Made by a program: the position numbers and the translations under genes | Origin: Candidatus Poribacteria bacterium | GTDB taxonomy: Bacteria; Poribacteria; WGA-4E; GCA-2687025 | Assembly (NCBI GenBank): GCA_028818695.1 | Contig: JAPPNK010000008.1 | Location: forward strand, 1 to 38,394 | Direction: 5' to 3' | Length of the DNA stretch: 38,394 bases | The notes under the pieces: generated by a model | Databases searched by the model: none | Seen by the model: the letters and a program-made list of their open reading frames with translations, nothing else | What the model was told of the DNA's origin: nothing | In this document: positions 17,021 through 24,694 of the stretch, piece by piece | How positions within the stretch are numbered: position 1 is the stretch's first letter | Layout of the letters: each line of letters begins with the position of its first letter

Positions 17021-18244
17021 TTAAGGCGGGGGTATATGGATCCAGTCCATCAATACCATGTCGGACAGAATGGTGAATTGGGCGCCTGGGCGCAAAAAAG
17101 GCATCAGCCGCTTCATGTCCTCGTCCGCCAAACGTATTTCGGGCGATAGGTTTGGGTCGCGCAGCCCTTCCTCCGTTGCGCCGCCTAGGATGACAAGCCC
17201 TCCCGACAGTTCAATGCGCCCCGCGCCGCTGTGCTGGGACGCATGCTTGTCAATGCGCTCCGTCCTGTAGATTCCGAGCGCCGCCGCCTGCGGGTTTAGC
17301 CCGACGGTCGGAAACGGGCAGACGAGGCGGTTGTTTCGCACCAGAAAAAGCGCGCGGTCGGACAGGCTCAACAGGGCGGACATGGTTCCGCTATGGCTCG
17401 GAATCGTCAACTGCTGTCCAACCCGTATCAGGTTCGGTTGAACATTCGGATTGGCTCTGATCAGCAGATTGAGTCCGACGCCGAATCGGCGGGCGATGCG
17501 CGTCAAGCTTTCGCCTTGCCTCACCGCATAGAAGAGATCTCTGGGGTTGACGTCCTGGACAGCGGAGAGCGTTCGTTCTTGCAGAAGCCTGCTTGCGCGA
17601 ATCCGTTGGTTGACGGCGGAGGGCTGGCTCCACAGCCCGCGCAGATACTCAAGCGCCTCGCCGTGGTAATCGAGCGCATGCGCGGCTTCTCCTGCGCGGA
17701 GCATTGCGGCGGTGGAATGTTCGTTGATGACGCCGTATGAGAGGGCGGTTTGGTAATGTCCATAGGCGGTCTCGAGGTCGGACTCAAGCCTGGCGCAGTC
17801 GCCCAGCCGCCGCGACGCCTCGATTTTTCGGGAGAGATTGGGGCTGTTTAAGACCTTTTGCCATGCGTCTTTTGCGTTGAGAGAGGATCCGTTTTGATGG
17901 GCAAGTTTCGCCGTATAATATGCCGCGTCGTCCAGGTGCTTCCCTTCTGGGTACTTGTTTTGGTAACGCTTCAGGGCGGCGATGCCGTTTGCGTCTCCGG
18001 AGAGATAAAGCGTTTTGCATGTTTCCCATAGACTCTCTTCGGTGCGCAGCAGGGAGTGAAAAATCGTCATGAGGAGAACGGCAATCAGAGCGGCGGCAGG
18101 CAGGCGGCGCGCTTTGAGTTTTCTAGCTCTCCAGCTGGCAAATCGTACGCGCGCGCGCGTTCGCCGCGTACGCCGACGCCGCCGATAGCGGCTTCGAGAA
18201 CGCTGCCGATAGACCGTTGATCCATAGGGTGACCGATACGCCAT
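17021..18244 (-). CDS. Membrane-anchored LysM protein with catalytically dead L,D-transpeptidase-like domain
   Basis: The 407-aa product has an extremely Arg-rich cytoplasmic tail (residues 13-47) and one membrane segment (about 49-66). A TPR-like helical region follows (70-230), then a LysM domain (238-282, YAVRQGESLTRIARRFGV to GQQLTIP) that should bind peptidoglycan. The C-terminal 110 residues follow the YkuD L,D-transpeptidase pattern: LFLVRNNRLVCPFP, ALGIYRTERI, GGLVILGG, then SPEIRLADEDMKRLMPFL and GAQFTI. The catalytic SHGC(I/V)R is replaced by SPEIR, so Cys and His are both missing. It probably binds rather than cross-links the wall. The start at 18277 is excluded because it lies inside the predicted -10 box, so 18244 is used. 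Confidence 0.75.
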   Translation of the reverse strand: MAYRSPYGSTVYRQRSRSRYRRRRRTRRTRARVRFASWRARKLKARRLPAAALIAVLLMTIFHSLLRTEESLWETCKTLYLSGDANGIAALKRYQNKYPEGKHLDDAAYYTAKLAHQNGSSLNAKDAWQKVLNSPNLSRKIEASRRLGDCARLESDLETAYGHYQTALSYGVINEHSTAAMLRAGEAAHALDYHGEALEYLRGLWSQPSAVNQRIRASRLLQERTLSAVQDVNPRDLFYAVRQGESLTRIARRFGVGLNLLIRANPNVQPNLIRVGQQLTIPSHSGTMSALLSLSDRALFLVRNNRLVCPFPTVGLNPQAAALGIYRTERIDKHASQHSGAGRIELSGGLVILGGATEEGLRDPNLSPEIRLADEDMKRLMPFLRPGAQFTILSDMVLMDWIHIPPP

Positions 18245-18272
18245 AGAGTTAATCCCGCCGCTCTTAATATAC

Positions 18273-18301
18273 AGCATACGCTGTTTGGAGCGTCAGGTCA
18301 A
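18273..18301 (-). promoter_or_regulatory. Sigma-70 promoter of the LysM protein gene
   Basis: On the minus strand TTGACC (18296-18301) and TATGCT (18273-18278) are separated by 17 nt. Transcription would begin near 18266, about 22 nt before the ATG at 18244, and this rules out the upstream ATG at 18277. Confidence 0.6.
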
Positions 18302-18488
18302 CCAGACAGGTTGAGGGCAGTCTCTACAGACGATCATTTGATTTTTGAGCCGTTTGGAATGCGGAAGCCGTATAGGAAAACTCTGGATTCCGCTTCCCGT
18401 TCCCCGTTTTCACGGGGACATGTTTCACGGGGACATGCTTCGAGAGAACGGCGACGGGCGGCAGCGTACTGCCTGGCTATGGGAGCGC
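18302..18488. repeat. Intergenic segment with 15-bp tandem duplication and hairpins
   Basis: Between the two divergent promoters lies non-coding sequence with a perfect 15-bp tandem duplication, TTTCACGGGGACATG, at 18408-18422 and 18423-18437. A hairpin TCCCCG-TTTTCA-CGGGGA (18401-18418) overlaps the first copy, and a second hairpin GGCAG-CGTA-CTGCC lies at 18460-18473. The 90-aa open frame here shows no protein-like pattern. The repeats could be regulator sites or a small slippage duplication. Confidence 0.55.
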
Positions 18489-18517
18489 TTGACAGAAAAG
18501 ACGGCGTTTGTTATCTT
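18489..18517 (+). promoter_or_regulatory. Sigma-70 promoter of the pseudo-pyrophosphatase/mtnA operon
   Basis: A perfect -35 TTGACA (18489-18494), 17-nt spacer and TATCTT (18512-18517) precede the six-gene plus-strand operon. The start is predicted near 18524, giving a leader of about 75 nt. Confidence 0.7.
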
Positions 18518-18599
18518 GTATGGGAAGCGGCGAGGGCGCCCTTTCATTTGAGCGCGGAACATCTCGGTCGTTTCGGCAATTAGGTTGGCGGGCAGACAG

Positions 18600-19232
18600 A
18601 TGGACATCTTCAAGACGCCGATCGGGCGGTATGCTCCCGGTATCATCAACGTGGTGATCGAAATACCGAAAGGAGACCGCAAACGTTTTCGTTACCATCG
18701 CAAGCGGCGCACCTTTGTGGTGGACTACCGCCTCATGACGCCGCCTCCAGGCGAATTTGGCTGGATTCCGCAAACTTGGACAAAAGGCGGAAAACGGCTC
18801 AACGCGCTCGTCCTAGCGCAAAAACCGACCTGGGCGGGACATGTCTGCGAAGCGCGCCCGATAGGAGGATTGCGCAGACAGGACGGAGACCACCAAATCG
18901 TCTGCGTACTTTTAAGCGATCCGTCGGCGGGAAACTGCCAAGACGTTTCCGACCTAGACGACGCGACCATGCGGCGCGTGATCCAGTTTTACGAACCGTT
19001 CTTCCCCCTGAAGGGCTGGATGAACAGAGCCGAAGCGCTTGAACATGTGCGCGAAGCAAACGAACTTTACAAGACGCAGGCGAAAGCGTCCAATCAAAAG
19101 AAAGAGGAAACGGCGCCTAAAGCCTCCCCCAAAGAACAGCCTGAAGAGCAGGAAGAGCAGGAAGAGCGGGAGGAACCAGCCGAAAGCGAAACGGAACCCG
19201 AAACGGAGGAGAACGATCCCGACCATGTCTGA
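18600..19232 (+). CDS. Degenerate family I inorganic pyrophosphatase-like protein
   Basis: The 210-aa product follows the family I pyrophosphatase fold through about residue 155: VVIEIPKGD (18-26), GEFGWIPQTW (51-60), LNALVLAQKPTWAG (67-80), EARPIGGL (84-91), then the C-terminal helix. The core metal-binding motif DGDPxDVLV reads GGKRLNALV, so the three Asp residues (E. coli 65, 67, 70) become Gly 63, Lys 65 and Asn 68. The catalytic Lys/Tyr positions near the C-terminus are also changed. Hydrolysis is therefore unlikely. Residues 165-210 form an acidic Glu/Pro-rich disordered tail. A TTG at 18585 is an alternative start. The stop overlaps mtnA by 8 nt. It may be a sensor or binding protein; its function is unknown. 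Confidence 0.75.
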   Translation: MDIFKTPIGRYAPGIINVVIEIPKGDRKRFRYHRKRRTFVVDYRLMTPPPGEFGWIPQTWTKGGKRLNALVLAQKPTWAGHVCEARPIGGLRRQDGDHQIVCVLLSDPSAGNCQDVSDLDDATMRRVIQFYEPFFPLKGWMNRAEALEHVREANELYKTQAKASNQKKEETAPKASPKEQPEEQEEQEEREEPAESETEPETEENDPDHV

Positions 19233-20277
19233 AAAAACCATCCGTCCCGTGTCATGGGGAGAAAACGGAACGGTACGAATCCTTGACCAAACGCGCCTCC
19301 CGTTAGAGACGGTCTATAAGGAATGCGCGCAGGTCGGCGATGTGTGGGAAGCGATTAAAAGCCTGCGCGTACGGGGCGCGCCCGCCATCGGCGTCGCTGC
19401 GGCGTTTGGAATCGCTCTTGTTGCGAACAGGTCCAACGCGCAGTCGACCGACGCGCTCCTAGGCGAACTGGACCGCGCCGCCGACTATCTCGCCTCCTCC
19501 CGTCCTACCGCGGTGAATCTTTTCTGGGCGTTAGACCGTATGCGCGCCCGCGCCGCCGAACTCGCGCAAAAACCGATCGAAGAGATGAAGCGCGGGTTGA
19601 CGGAAGAGGCGCAGGCGATCCTAGACGAGGACGACCAGCTCTGCAGGGCGATCGGCGAACATGGCGCGGCGTTGATCCAAAGCGGAGAGGCTGTCCTGAC
19701 GCACTGTAACGCGGGCGGCCTGGCGACAAGCGGATACGGAACGGCTCTCGCCGTCATGTTCACCGCCCACAGCCAAGGCAAGCGCCTTGAGGTGTATGCG
19801 AATGAGACGCGCCCGTTGCTGCAGGGATCGCGGTTGACGACATGGGAGCTCATGCGCGCGAATATACCGGTTACTCTCATTTGCGACAGCATGGCGGCGC
19901 ATCTGATGCAGTCGGGGAAGGTTCAGCGCGTCGTCACCGGCGCGGACCGCATCGCCGCAAACGGGGACGCGGCAAACAAGATTGGGACATACGGCTTGGC
20001 GGTTTTGGCGAAGGCGCATGACATACCGTTTCATGTGGCTGCGCCGACAACGACCATCGATCTGTCGACGCCGACAGGGGGCGATATACCGATTGAGGAG
20101 CGGGCGGCTGAGGAGGTCACGGAAGGATTTGGCAGGCGAACGGCTCCCCCCGGCGTTCAGGTGTACTCCCCGGCGTTTGACGTCACCCCGGCGGAGTTGA
20201 TCGCCTCGATCATCACCGAAAAGGGGGAGCATAAGGCTCCCTACGGACCAGCATTAAAGGAGGCGGTACAGTCATGA
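19225..20277 (+). CDS. mtnA: Methylthioribose-1-phosphate isomerase
   Basis: MtnA converts 5-methylthioribose-1-phosphate to methylthioribulose-1-phosphate in methionine salvage. The 350-aa product has the usual length and family landmarks: VRGAPAIG (49-56), THCNAGGLATSGYGTAL with catalytic Cys 161, NETRPLLQGSRLTTWEL, and TGADRIAANGDAANKIGTY with catalytic Asp 241. The fold is shared with eIF2B-alpha, but the catalytic pair marks an active isomerase. GGAGGAG about 12 nt before the ATG at 19225 sets the start; the open frame back to 19039 is a shadow of the upstream acidic tail. No other methionine-salvage gene is visible in the window. Confidence 0.95.
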   Translation: MSEKTIRPVSWGENGTVRILDQTRLPLETVYKECAQVGDVWEAIKSLRVRGAPAIGVAAAFGIALVANRSNAQSTDALLGELDRAADYLASSRPTAVNLFWALDRMRARAAELAQKPIEEMKRGLTEEAQAILDEDDQLCRAIGEHGAALIQSGEAVLTHCNAGGLATSGYGTALAVMFTAHSQGKRLEVYANETRPLLQGSRLTTWELMRANIPVTLICDSMAAHLMQSGKVQRVVTGADRIAANGDAANKIGTYGLAVLAKAHDIPFHVAAPTTTIDLSTPTGGDIPIEERAAEEVTEGFGRRTAPPGVQVYSPAFDVTPAELIASIITEKGEHKAPYGPALKEAVQS

Positions 20278-20840
20278 AAAAGAAGCGGAACATGAACAGG
20301 CGCGATTTTCTCGCCTACGGCGGAATCGGAACGCTCGGCGCCGCGGGGGCGTTCAATCTGGCGAAGCCCCTCTCGGCGGAGACGCCCCCAGACGGGATGA
20401 CGCTCGTAGAGGTGGACGGCGTCGTGGATATGGAGGATTTCCATTCGATTCTGATCTTAAAGGACCCCGCCGCCGACCGGTATCTGCAGGTCTGGGTCTC
20501 ATTCTATCAGGCGAGTATGATTCGCATTGCGATGTCGGATAGGGAGCCGAACCGCCCTTTAACCTATGAATTGATGGAGAGCCTGCTGGACGCCGGGGGC
20601 GTGAAGGTTCTATATACGTCGGTCACGGAGCTGCGTTATATGACCTACCACGCGGAGATCGCTGTCAAAACGGGCGGCAAAGTTCTGAAGCTTGATTGCC
20701 GGCCGAGCGACGGGATTGCGCTGGCGGTTCAGACAGGCGCGGATGTCTACGTCTCCACCAAGACGATGGAAGAGGAAGCGCGCTCCAAGAGGGAAATCGA
20801 AGAGCGGATGCGAAGAATTGAGCCGCTTAAAATGGCATGA
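20274..20840 (+). CDS. Tat-exported DUF151 (bifunctional-nuclease-type) protein
   Basis: The 188-aa product opens with a twin-arginine signal (NRRDFLAYGG, hydrophobic to about 30). A DUF151 domain (PF02577) follows with LKLDCRPSDGIALAVQTGADVYVS, close to the conserved PSDAIALAVR...IYV block. Plant and Thermotoga relatives are described as bifunctional nucleases. Export would put it outside the cytoplasm, unusual for a nuclease of this family. A basic helical tail closes the protein. Its ATG overlaps the mtnA stop as ATGA and AAAGGAGG lies at 20256-20263; MNRRDFL at 20292 is an alternative start. Confidence 0.75.
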   Translation: MKKKRNMNRRDFLAYGGIGTLGAAGAFNLAKPLSAETPPDGMTLVEVDGVVDMEDFHSILILKDPAADRYLQVWVSFYQASMIRIAMSDREPNRPLTYELMESLLDAGGVKVLYTSVTELRYMTYHAEIAVKTGGKVLKLDCRPSDGIALAVQTGADVYVSTKTMEEEARSKREIEERMRRIEPLKMA

Positions 20841-20858
20841 AGAAAGGCGGTGTGCGCT

Positions 20859-21596
20859 ATGAAGCGGTCTGAACAGGCAATTCTGCGCGGCTGGAAAAAC
20901 AGAGCGCCGACCGCGTCCGTCCGCCGTATGAAGCTTGTGGCGGCAGCTTTTCTCATCTTCTGTATCTGCGGCTCCGCTTTCAGCTTGGAGTTTGCGGCAG
21001 CCTGGCTTTTTGATGAGCGCACGGGCAAGGTCTCTAAAGATCTTGTTGCTGGAAACGACGCCGTCCTTGAAGGTTCAGCGTCCTGGGACACCGGACGGCT
21101 CGGCGGCGCGATGGAACTGCCGGGCAAAGGCGACAGTTTCGCCCGCGTCGCATACGGCGAATGGCTGGACGCGCCGGAATACACCTTCGTCGCATGGGTG
21201 CGGCTCGAAAACGCCAGCTGGCAGTATATCGCCTGGGCGGACGGGGAGGTGTGGCCAGAACCGCGCAACGCCCGCCATATCGATATCTGGGTGCATCAGG
21301 ACGGGTATGTCGTTTTTATCTGCCACACGGAGGAGGGAGGCGATGTGCGCCTTGACGGCAGCGCGGTCATCGCGGACGGAGACTGGCATCATGTCGCCAA
21401 GGTGTTTGGAGGCGGTCGGCTGCAGCTGTATATTGACGGCAAGCTGGACGGCGAGATCGAAAGCGCTCCGCTTGTCGTCAACGGCAAGGACGATCTCTGG
21501 ATCGGAGCGCGCCCTGGCGACATCGCCGCGACGGGTCTTTTGACGAGGTTGCGTTTCTCACGGAGCCGCTGTCAAGAGATGGGGTTCAATCTTTAA
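20859..21596 (+). CDS. Exported LamG-domain protein, frameshifted near its C-terminus
   Basis: The open frame encodes 245 aa: a basic stretch, a signal-like hydrophobic segment (about 24-40), then a concanavalin/LamG-type domain with FAAAWLFDERTGKVSKDL, YTFVAWVRLENASWQYIAW, DGDWHHVAKVFGGGRLQLYIDGKLDG and DLWIGARPGD. Such domains bind glycans or proteins. The last about 20 residues are out of family pattern. Restoring one base in the T-run at 21538-21541 continues the domain as GLFDEVAFLTEPLSRDGV and ends at 21679, in an ATGA overlap with the next gene. The break is therefore a one-base deletion, either real or a sequencing error. A GTG at 20850 is an alternative start. Confidence 0.75.
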   Translation: MKRSEQAILRGWKNRAPTASVRRMKLVAAAFLIFCICGSAFSLEFAAAWLFDERTGKVSKDLVAGNDAVLEGSASWDTGRLGGAMELPGKGDSFARVAYGEWLDAPEYTFVAWVRLENASWQYIAWADGEVWPEPRNARHIDIWVHQDGYVVFICHTEEGGDVRLDGSAVIADGDWHHVAKVFGGGRLQLYIDGKLDGEIESAPLVVNGKDDLWIGARPGDIAATGLLTRLRFSRSRCQEMGFNL

Positions 21597-21679
21597 TGGA
21601 GGATGGTTTGCTCATGGCGCTGAGCGTATCGCCTGAAGGCTCGCTGGCTCTTCAGTGGGCGGAATTACGGACATTATGA
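21535..21679 (+). other. Out-of-frame C-terminal end of the LamG gene
   Basis: Read one frame over from the main LamG frame, this segment encodes FDEVAFLTEPLSRDGVQSLM and continues to a TGA at 21677-21679. This is the expected closing strand and helix of a LamG domain. Its stop overlaps the ATG of the YCF48-like gene (21676) in the ATGA arrangement used throughout this operon. Confidence 0.75.
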
Positions 21680-22614
21680 TCAAGCGGACGCTTCTTGCGG
21701 CGGCTCTCATCGTTTGCGTCGGGTGCGGCGATACGGATCGCGGCGAATGGGACATCGTTCGTCTTCCCGATGAAACGCATTTGTCGCATGTGGACTTTGT
21801 GACAGAGAAGATGGGATGGGCGGTCGGCGACGAGGACGCAGTCTTTGCCACAACGGACGGCGGCGCAACATGGAAACGGCAGGCGACCGGCTCGGAAGGG
21901 GGCGAAACGCGCGTTTTGAATTGCGTTCAGTTTGTGGACGAGAAGATCGGCTGGGCGGGCGGGTCGCTCGGCGTCCTGTATGTAACGACGGACGGGGGAG
22001 AGCGCTGGCGCCGGCAAGAGACGGGCGTCGACAAAGGCATTTTAGACATCCACTTTGTGGATAAGGCGGTCGGCTGGGCGGTCGGAGGATACGGCACTAT
22101 CTTAAGAACGCAGAACGGCGGAGGGACATGGGAGACGCAGCGGCAGCATGACACGCATCTTTGGAGCGTCTTTTTTATAGACGCGCAGGTTGGCTGGGCA
22201 GTCGGAGATAAAGCGGGCTTGGTCGTCACAAACAACGGCGGAGAACGGTGGGCGAAGATACCGCTTTCAATAGACGCCGACATATATGACGTGTATTTTG
22301 TGGACGCCAAGAAAGGGTGGATGGTCGGCAGCGAAGGTACGATTATGATGACGACAAACGGCGGGCTGAAATGGAGCGCGCTGAAGTCGCCGGAGAGCGG
22401 GGCTTTGCGTTCCATCAAGTTCGACAAGAACGGCGTCGGCTGGATCGTCGGGGAAAGCGGTTTGATTCTGCGCTCAAGCCCCGGCGGCGAAGCATGGGAG
22501 GTTGAGCCGTACCCTGAACCGGACGCGGACGCTTACCCGAATCTGCTGGATGTGGAGATACGGGACGGCCGCGTGTATGCGGTCGGGGGAGGAGGAATCA
22601 CGCTGAAACGATGA
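21676..22614 (+). CDS. YCF48/HCF136-like beta-propeller lipoprotein
   Basis: The 312-aa product starts with a hydrophobic leader and a lipobox-like CVGC at about 14-17. It continues with six or so repeats built on VDFVTEKMGWAVGDEDAVF ATTDGGATWKRQ-type units; GWAVG and TTDGGxxW recur every 40-45 residues. This is the pattern of YCF48-like propellers, known from photosystem II assembly in cyanobacteria but common in non-photosynthetic bacteria as exported proteins of unknown role. There is no other photosynthesis gene here. The start overlaps the frame-corrected LamG stop, and its end overlaps the DUF362 gene by 4 nt. Confidence 0.82.
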   Translation: MIKRTLLAAALIVCVGCGDTDRGEWDIVRLPDETHLSHVDFVTEKMGWAVGDEDAVFATTDGGATWKRQATGSEGGETRVLNCVQFVDEKIGWAGGSLGVLYVTTDGGERWRRQETGVDKGILDIHFVDKAVGWAVGGYGTILRTQNGGGTWETQRQHDTHLWSVFFIDAQVGWAVGDKAGLVVTNNGGERWAKIPLSIDADIYDVYFVDAKKGWMVGSEGTIMMTTNGGLKWSALKSPESGALRSIKFDKNGVGWIVGESGLILRSSPGGEAWEVEPYPEPDADAYPNLLDVEIRDGRVYAVGGGGITLKR

Positions 22615-23621
22615 AAACGCGCCGAGAATTTATCAAAACTGCCTGTCTGGGAATCGCCGCCGGCGCCGCTTGGGGGAGCGCATGGGGGCAATCGGTCGGC
22701 CGCGCCTATGTGTCCGAAGCGGCGTTTGCCGACGACCCAAGCCGCGAGCAGCTGCGCGAGGCGCTGGACATCGCGGTTCAACAAGCTCTTCTCGCTCGGA
22801 CTCCTGAATCGGCTTGGAGAAGCCTCGTCGAACCGCACGATGTGGTCGCCGTGAAAATATGCGCCGACGCGCCGCTCATTTCGACAACCCATCGGCTTCT
22901 CGACGAGATCGTTCTCCGTATGATTTCGGTGGATGTTCTGCCGGAGAACATTCTCATCTGGGACAAGCGCAGCGACGATCTCTACAGATACGATTACGCG
23001 CCGCCGGACGCGGGAGAGCGCAGACCGCAGATTTTGGCGTCCGAGGGGGTTGAGGGTACGATTCGGCGCGTCGGCTATGATGAAGCTGTTTACATTGAGG
23101 ATGAGGAAGATCTGGCGGCGAGGCGGAGCGAAGACGGCGCGTTCTCCTTCTTTTCGCGCATTGTGACCCAGCTGGCGACAAAGATTATCTCCGTTCCGAC
23201 GCTGCGCTACCATCCCATCACCGGCATCTACGGCGGAATGGCGAGCCTGGCGCTGGGGTCGTTGAGCAACACATTTCGGTTTCATCCGACCGGCAGCGAA
23301 GGCATTCCTGTCATCGCGGACGCTTGGAGAAACACGCCGTTGAGCGAGAAACATGCGCTGACGATCATTGATGGGCTGGTGGGGGCGTACCACACAGGGC
23401 CGGGTTACGCGCCTGAATGGTTTTGGGACGCGCGGCGCCTTTTTGTGAGCGAAGACCCTGTCGCTTTGGACTCGATACTGGTGGGCGTTGTGAACGAGAT
23501 GCGCAAGTCGCCGCTGCGCCCTGTGTACCGCGAGGCGGATTATCTGCGCCAAGCCGCCTCGGTGGAGATCGGCATCAACGATACGAACGACATTGTCCAT
23601 GAAAAGAACGAGATTCCTTAG
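22611..23621 (+). CDS. Tat-exported DUF362-type protein
   Basis: The 336-aa product has a twin-arginine-like leader (TRREFIKTACLGIAAG). Its main domain resembles DUF362 proteins: VAVKICADAPLISTTHRLLDEIV near 80-105, a predicted strand set around ENILIWDKRSDDL, KIISVPTLRYHPITGIYGGMASLALGSL, and DPVALDSI towards the end. DUF362 members often carry Fe-S-binding cysteines, but no such cluster motif is visible here. The function is unknown. It closes the six-gene operon and its stop overlaps the convergent gene by 4 nt, leaving no room for a classical terminator. Confidence 0.75.
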   Translation: MKTRREFIKTACLGIAAGAAWGSAWGQSVGRAYVSEAAFADDPSREQLREALDIAVQQALLARTPESAWRSLVEPHDVVAVKICADAPLISTTHRLLDEIVLRMISVDVLPENILIWDKRSDDLYRYDYAPPDAGERRPQILASEGVEGTIRRVGYDEAVYIEDEEDLAARRSEDGAFSFFSRIVTQLATKIISVPTLRYHPITGIYGGMASLALGSLSNTFRFHPTGSEGIPVIADAWRNTPLSEKHALTIIDGLVGAYHTGPGYAPEWFWDARRLFVSEDPVALDSILVGVVNEMRKSPLRPVYREADYLRQAASVEIGINDTNDIVHEKNEIP

Positions 23622-24574
23622 GACTCGGTCTTGCCATCCTCCAGCGCGTCCAGGACTGCCGCGGCAAACAGCGGGAGCATGATTTCGTGATGTCCCGTGA
23701 TGAGATAGCCTTTTCCGCCTAGGCTGGTCGGTCGGCGGACCAGGTTTTCGGCGGGTCTATAGCTGCGGATCATGTCGAAGTCGGCGGCGGCGAACCGCTC
23801 CACTCGGTTTCCGAGGTTCCGCGCAAGCGCCAGCGCTTTTAAAAAAACTTCCGGCATGATGACGGCAGAGCCGAAATTGAGAACGGCTCCCCCTTCCAGT
23901 TGAGCAACGACAGAGGCAAATTTGAGAAAATCGGCGTACGAGGCGGCGCCGATATGCGCCCCGTTCGCGTGCGGGCTTTGATGAACGATGTCTGTTCCAA
24001 CAGCGACATGGACGGAGGCGGGAATATCGAGGCGGTAGGCGGCGGCGAGAACGCTTGCGTCGGCGAAGGTCCAGCCCGATTCGGCGATCATGCGTCCGAC
24101 GGCGCGTCCCATACCCTCTTCTGGGCGGCGTTCGATGGCTTTGTTCAGACAGCGGCCAGTTTCTTCGGTCATGCCGAATTCGCCGGTTTCCAGCGCCGCA
24201 TCGACATCTTCGGAGGTTTTTCCGCAATACGCGAGTTCGAAGTCATGGACGCTGGCGGCGCCGTTCATCGCAACGGCTGAGACGACGCCTTTTTCCATGA
24301 GCTGAATGAGCAGCGGTCCGAGACCGAGCTTGACGACATGGCCCCCGAAAGCGGCGATGACCGTTTTGTTGCCGCGCGCCGCTTGGGCGACATCGTCCGC
24401 CAGCTCGCGCAGTTGGCGCGCCGCCAGCTGATCGGGCATCGCGTTCAGCAGCTCTCGAACCGTCATGCCGCGCCGGATCGGTTTGACGCCCTTGCTTGCG
24501 TTCTCCTTGCTCTTTCGTTTATGAATGGAAACAAGCCGCGCCTTAGAAAGATCAAGCGGCGGGTACCGCGTCAT
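23618..24574 (-). CDS. Deoxyhypusine-synthase-like protein
   Basis: The 318-aa protein follows the deoxyhypusine synthase fold order: VVKLGLGPLLIQLMEKGVVS, MNGAASVHDFELAYCGKTSEDVD, RLDIPASVHVAVGTDIVHQSP and GGAVLNFGSAVIMPEVFLKAL. The equivalents of the NAD-binding segments are present, but the catalytic-Lys region of true deoxyhypusine synthase is not evident. Related bacterial proteins are poorly characterised, and some members of the wider family make homospermidine. The role here is unknown. GGGAGG lies 7 nt upstream of the ATG and a promoter lies at 24666-24694. It is divergent from bamA. Confidence 0.6.
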   Translation of the reverse strand: MTRYPPLDLSKARLVSIHKRKSKENASKGVKPIRRGMTVRELLNAMPDQLAARQLRELADDVAQAARGNKTVIAAFGGHVVKLGLGPLLIQLMEKGVVSAVAMNGAASVHDFELAYCGKTSEDVDAALETGEFGMTEETGRCLNKAIERRPEEGMGRAVGRMIAESGWTFADASVLAAAYRLDIPASVHVAVGTDIVHQSPHANGAHIGAASYADFLKFASVVAQLEGGAVLNFGSAVIMPEVFLKALALARNLGNRVERFAAADFDMIRSYRPAENLVRRPTSLGGKGYLITGHHEIMLPLFAAAVLDALEDGKTES

Positions 24575-24665
24575 ATCATACCTCCCGCTCTGCGGTTTCG
24601 CCCTTGAACCCGTCCGCCGCCCCGCGCATGATGAGCCATCGAATTGAGCGTTTCATCGCCCTTAT

Positions 24666-24694
24666 AGAATACCGAGAGCGGCTGTTGTTGGCAA
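24666..24694 (-). promoter_or_regulatory. Promoter of the deoxyhypusine-synthase-like gene
   Basis: On the minus strand TTGCCA (24689-24694) and TATTCT (24666-24671) are separated by 17 nt. The -35 box is almost the same duplex as the -35 box of the opposing bamA promoter. Confidence 0.55.

Noticed and set aside
18311-18583. 90-aa open frame in the gap before the pseudo-pyrophosphatase
   Set aside because: It contains the promoter and the tandem duplication, and its residues show no protein-like pattern.
21676-22614. Evidence for photosynthesis from the YCF48-like protein
   Set aside because: YCF48-type propellers are widespread in non-photosynthetic bacteria, and no photosystem gene is present.
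22533-23600. 355-aa open frame antisense to the DUF362 gene
   Set aside because: Arg/His-rich translation without domain features; a shadow of the sense gene.
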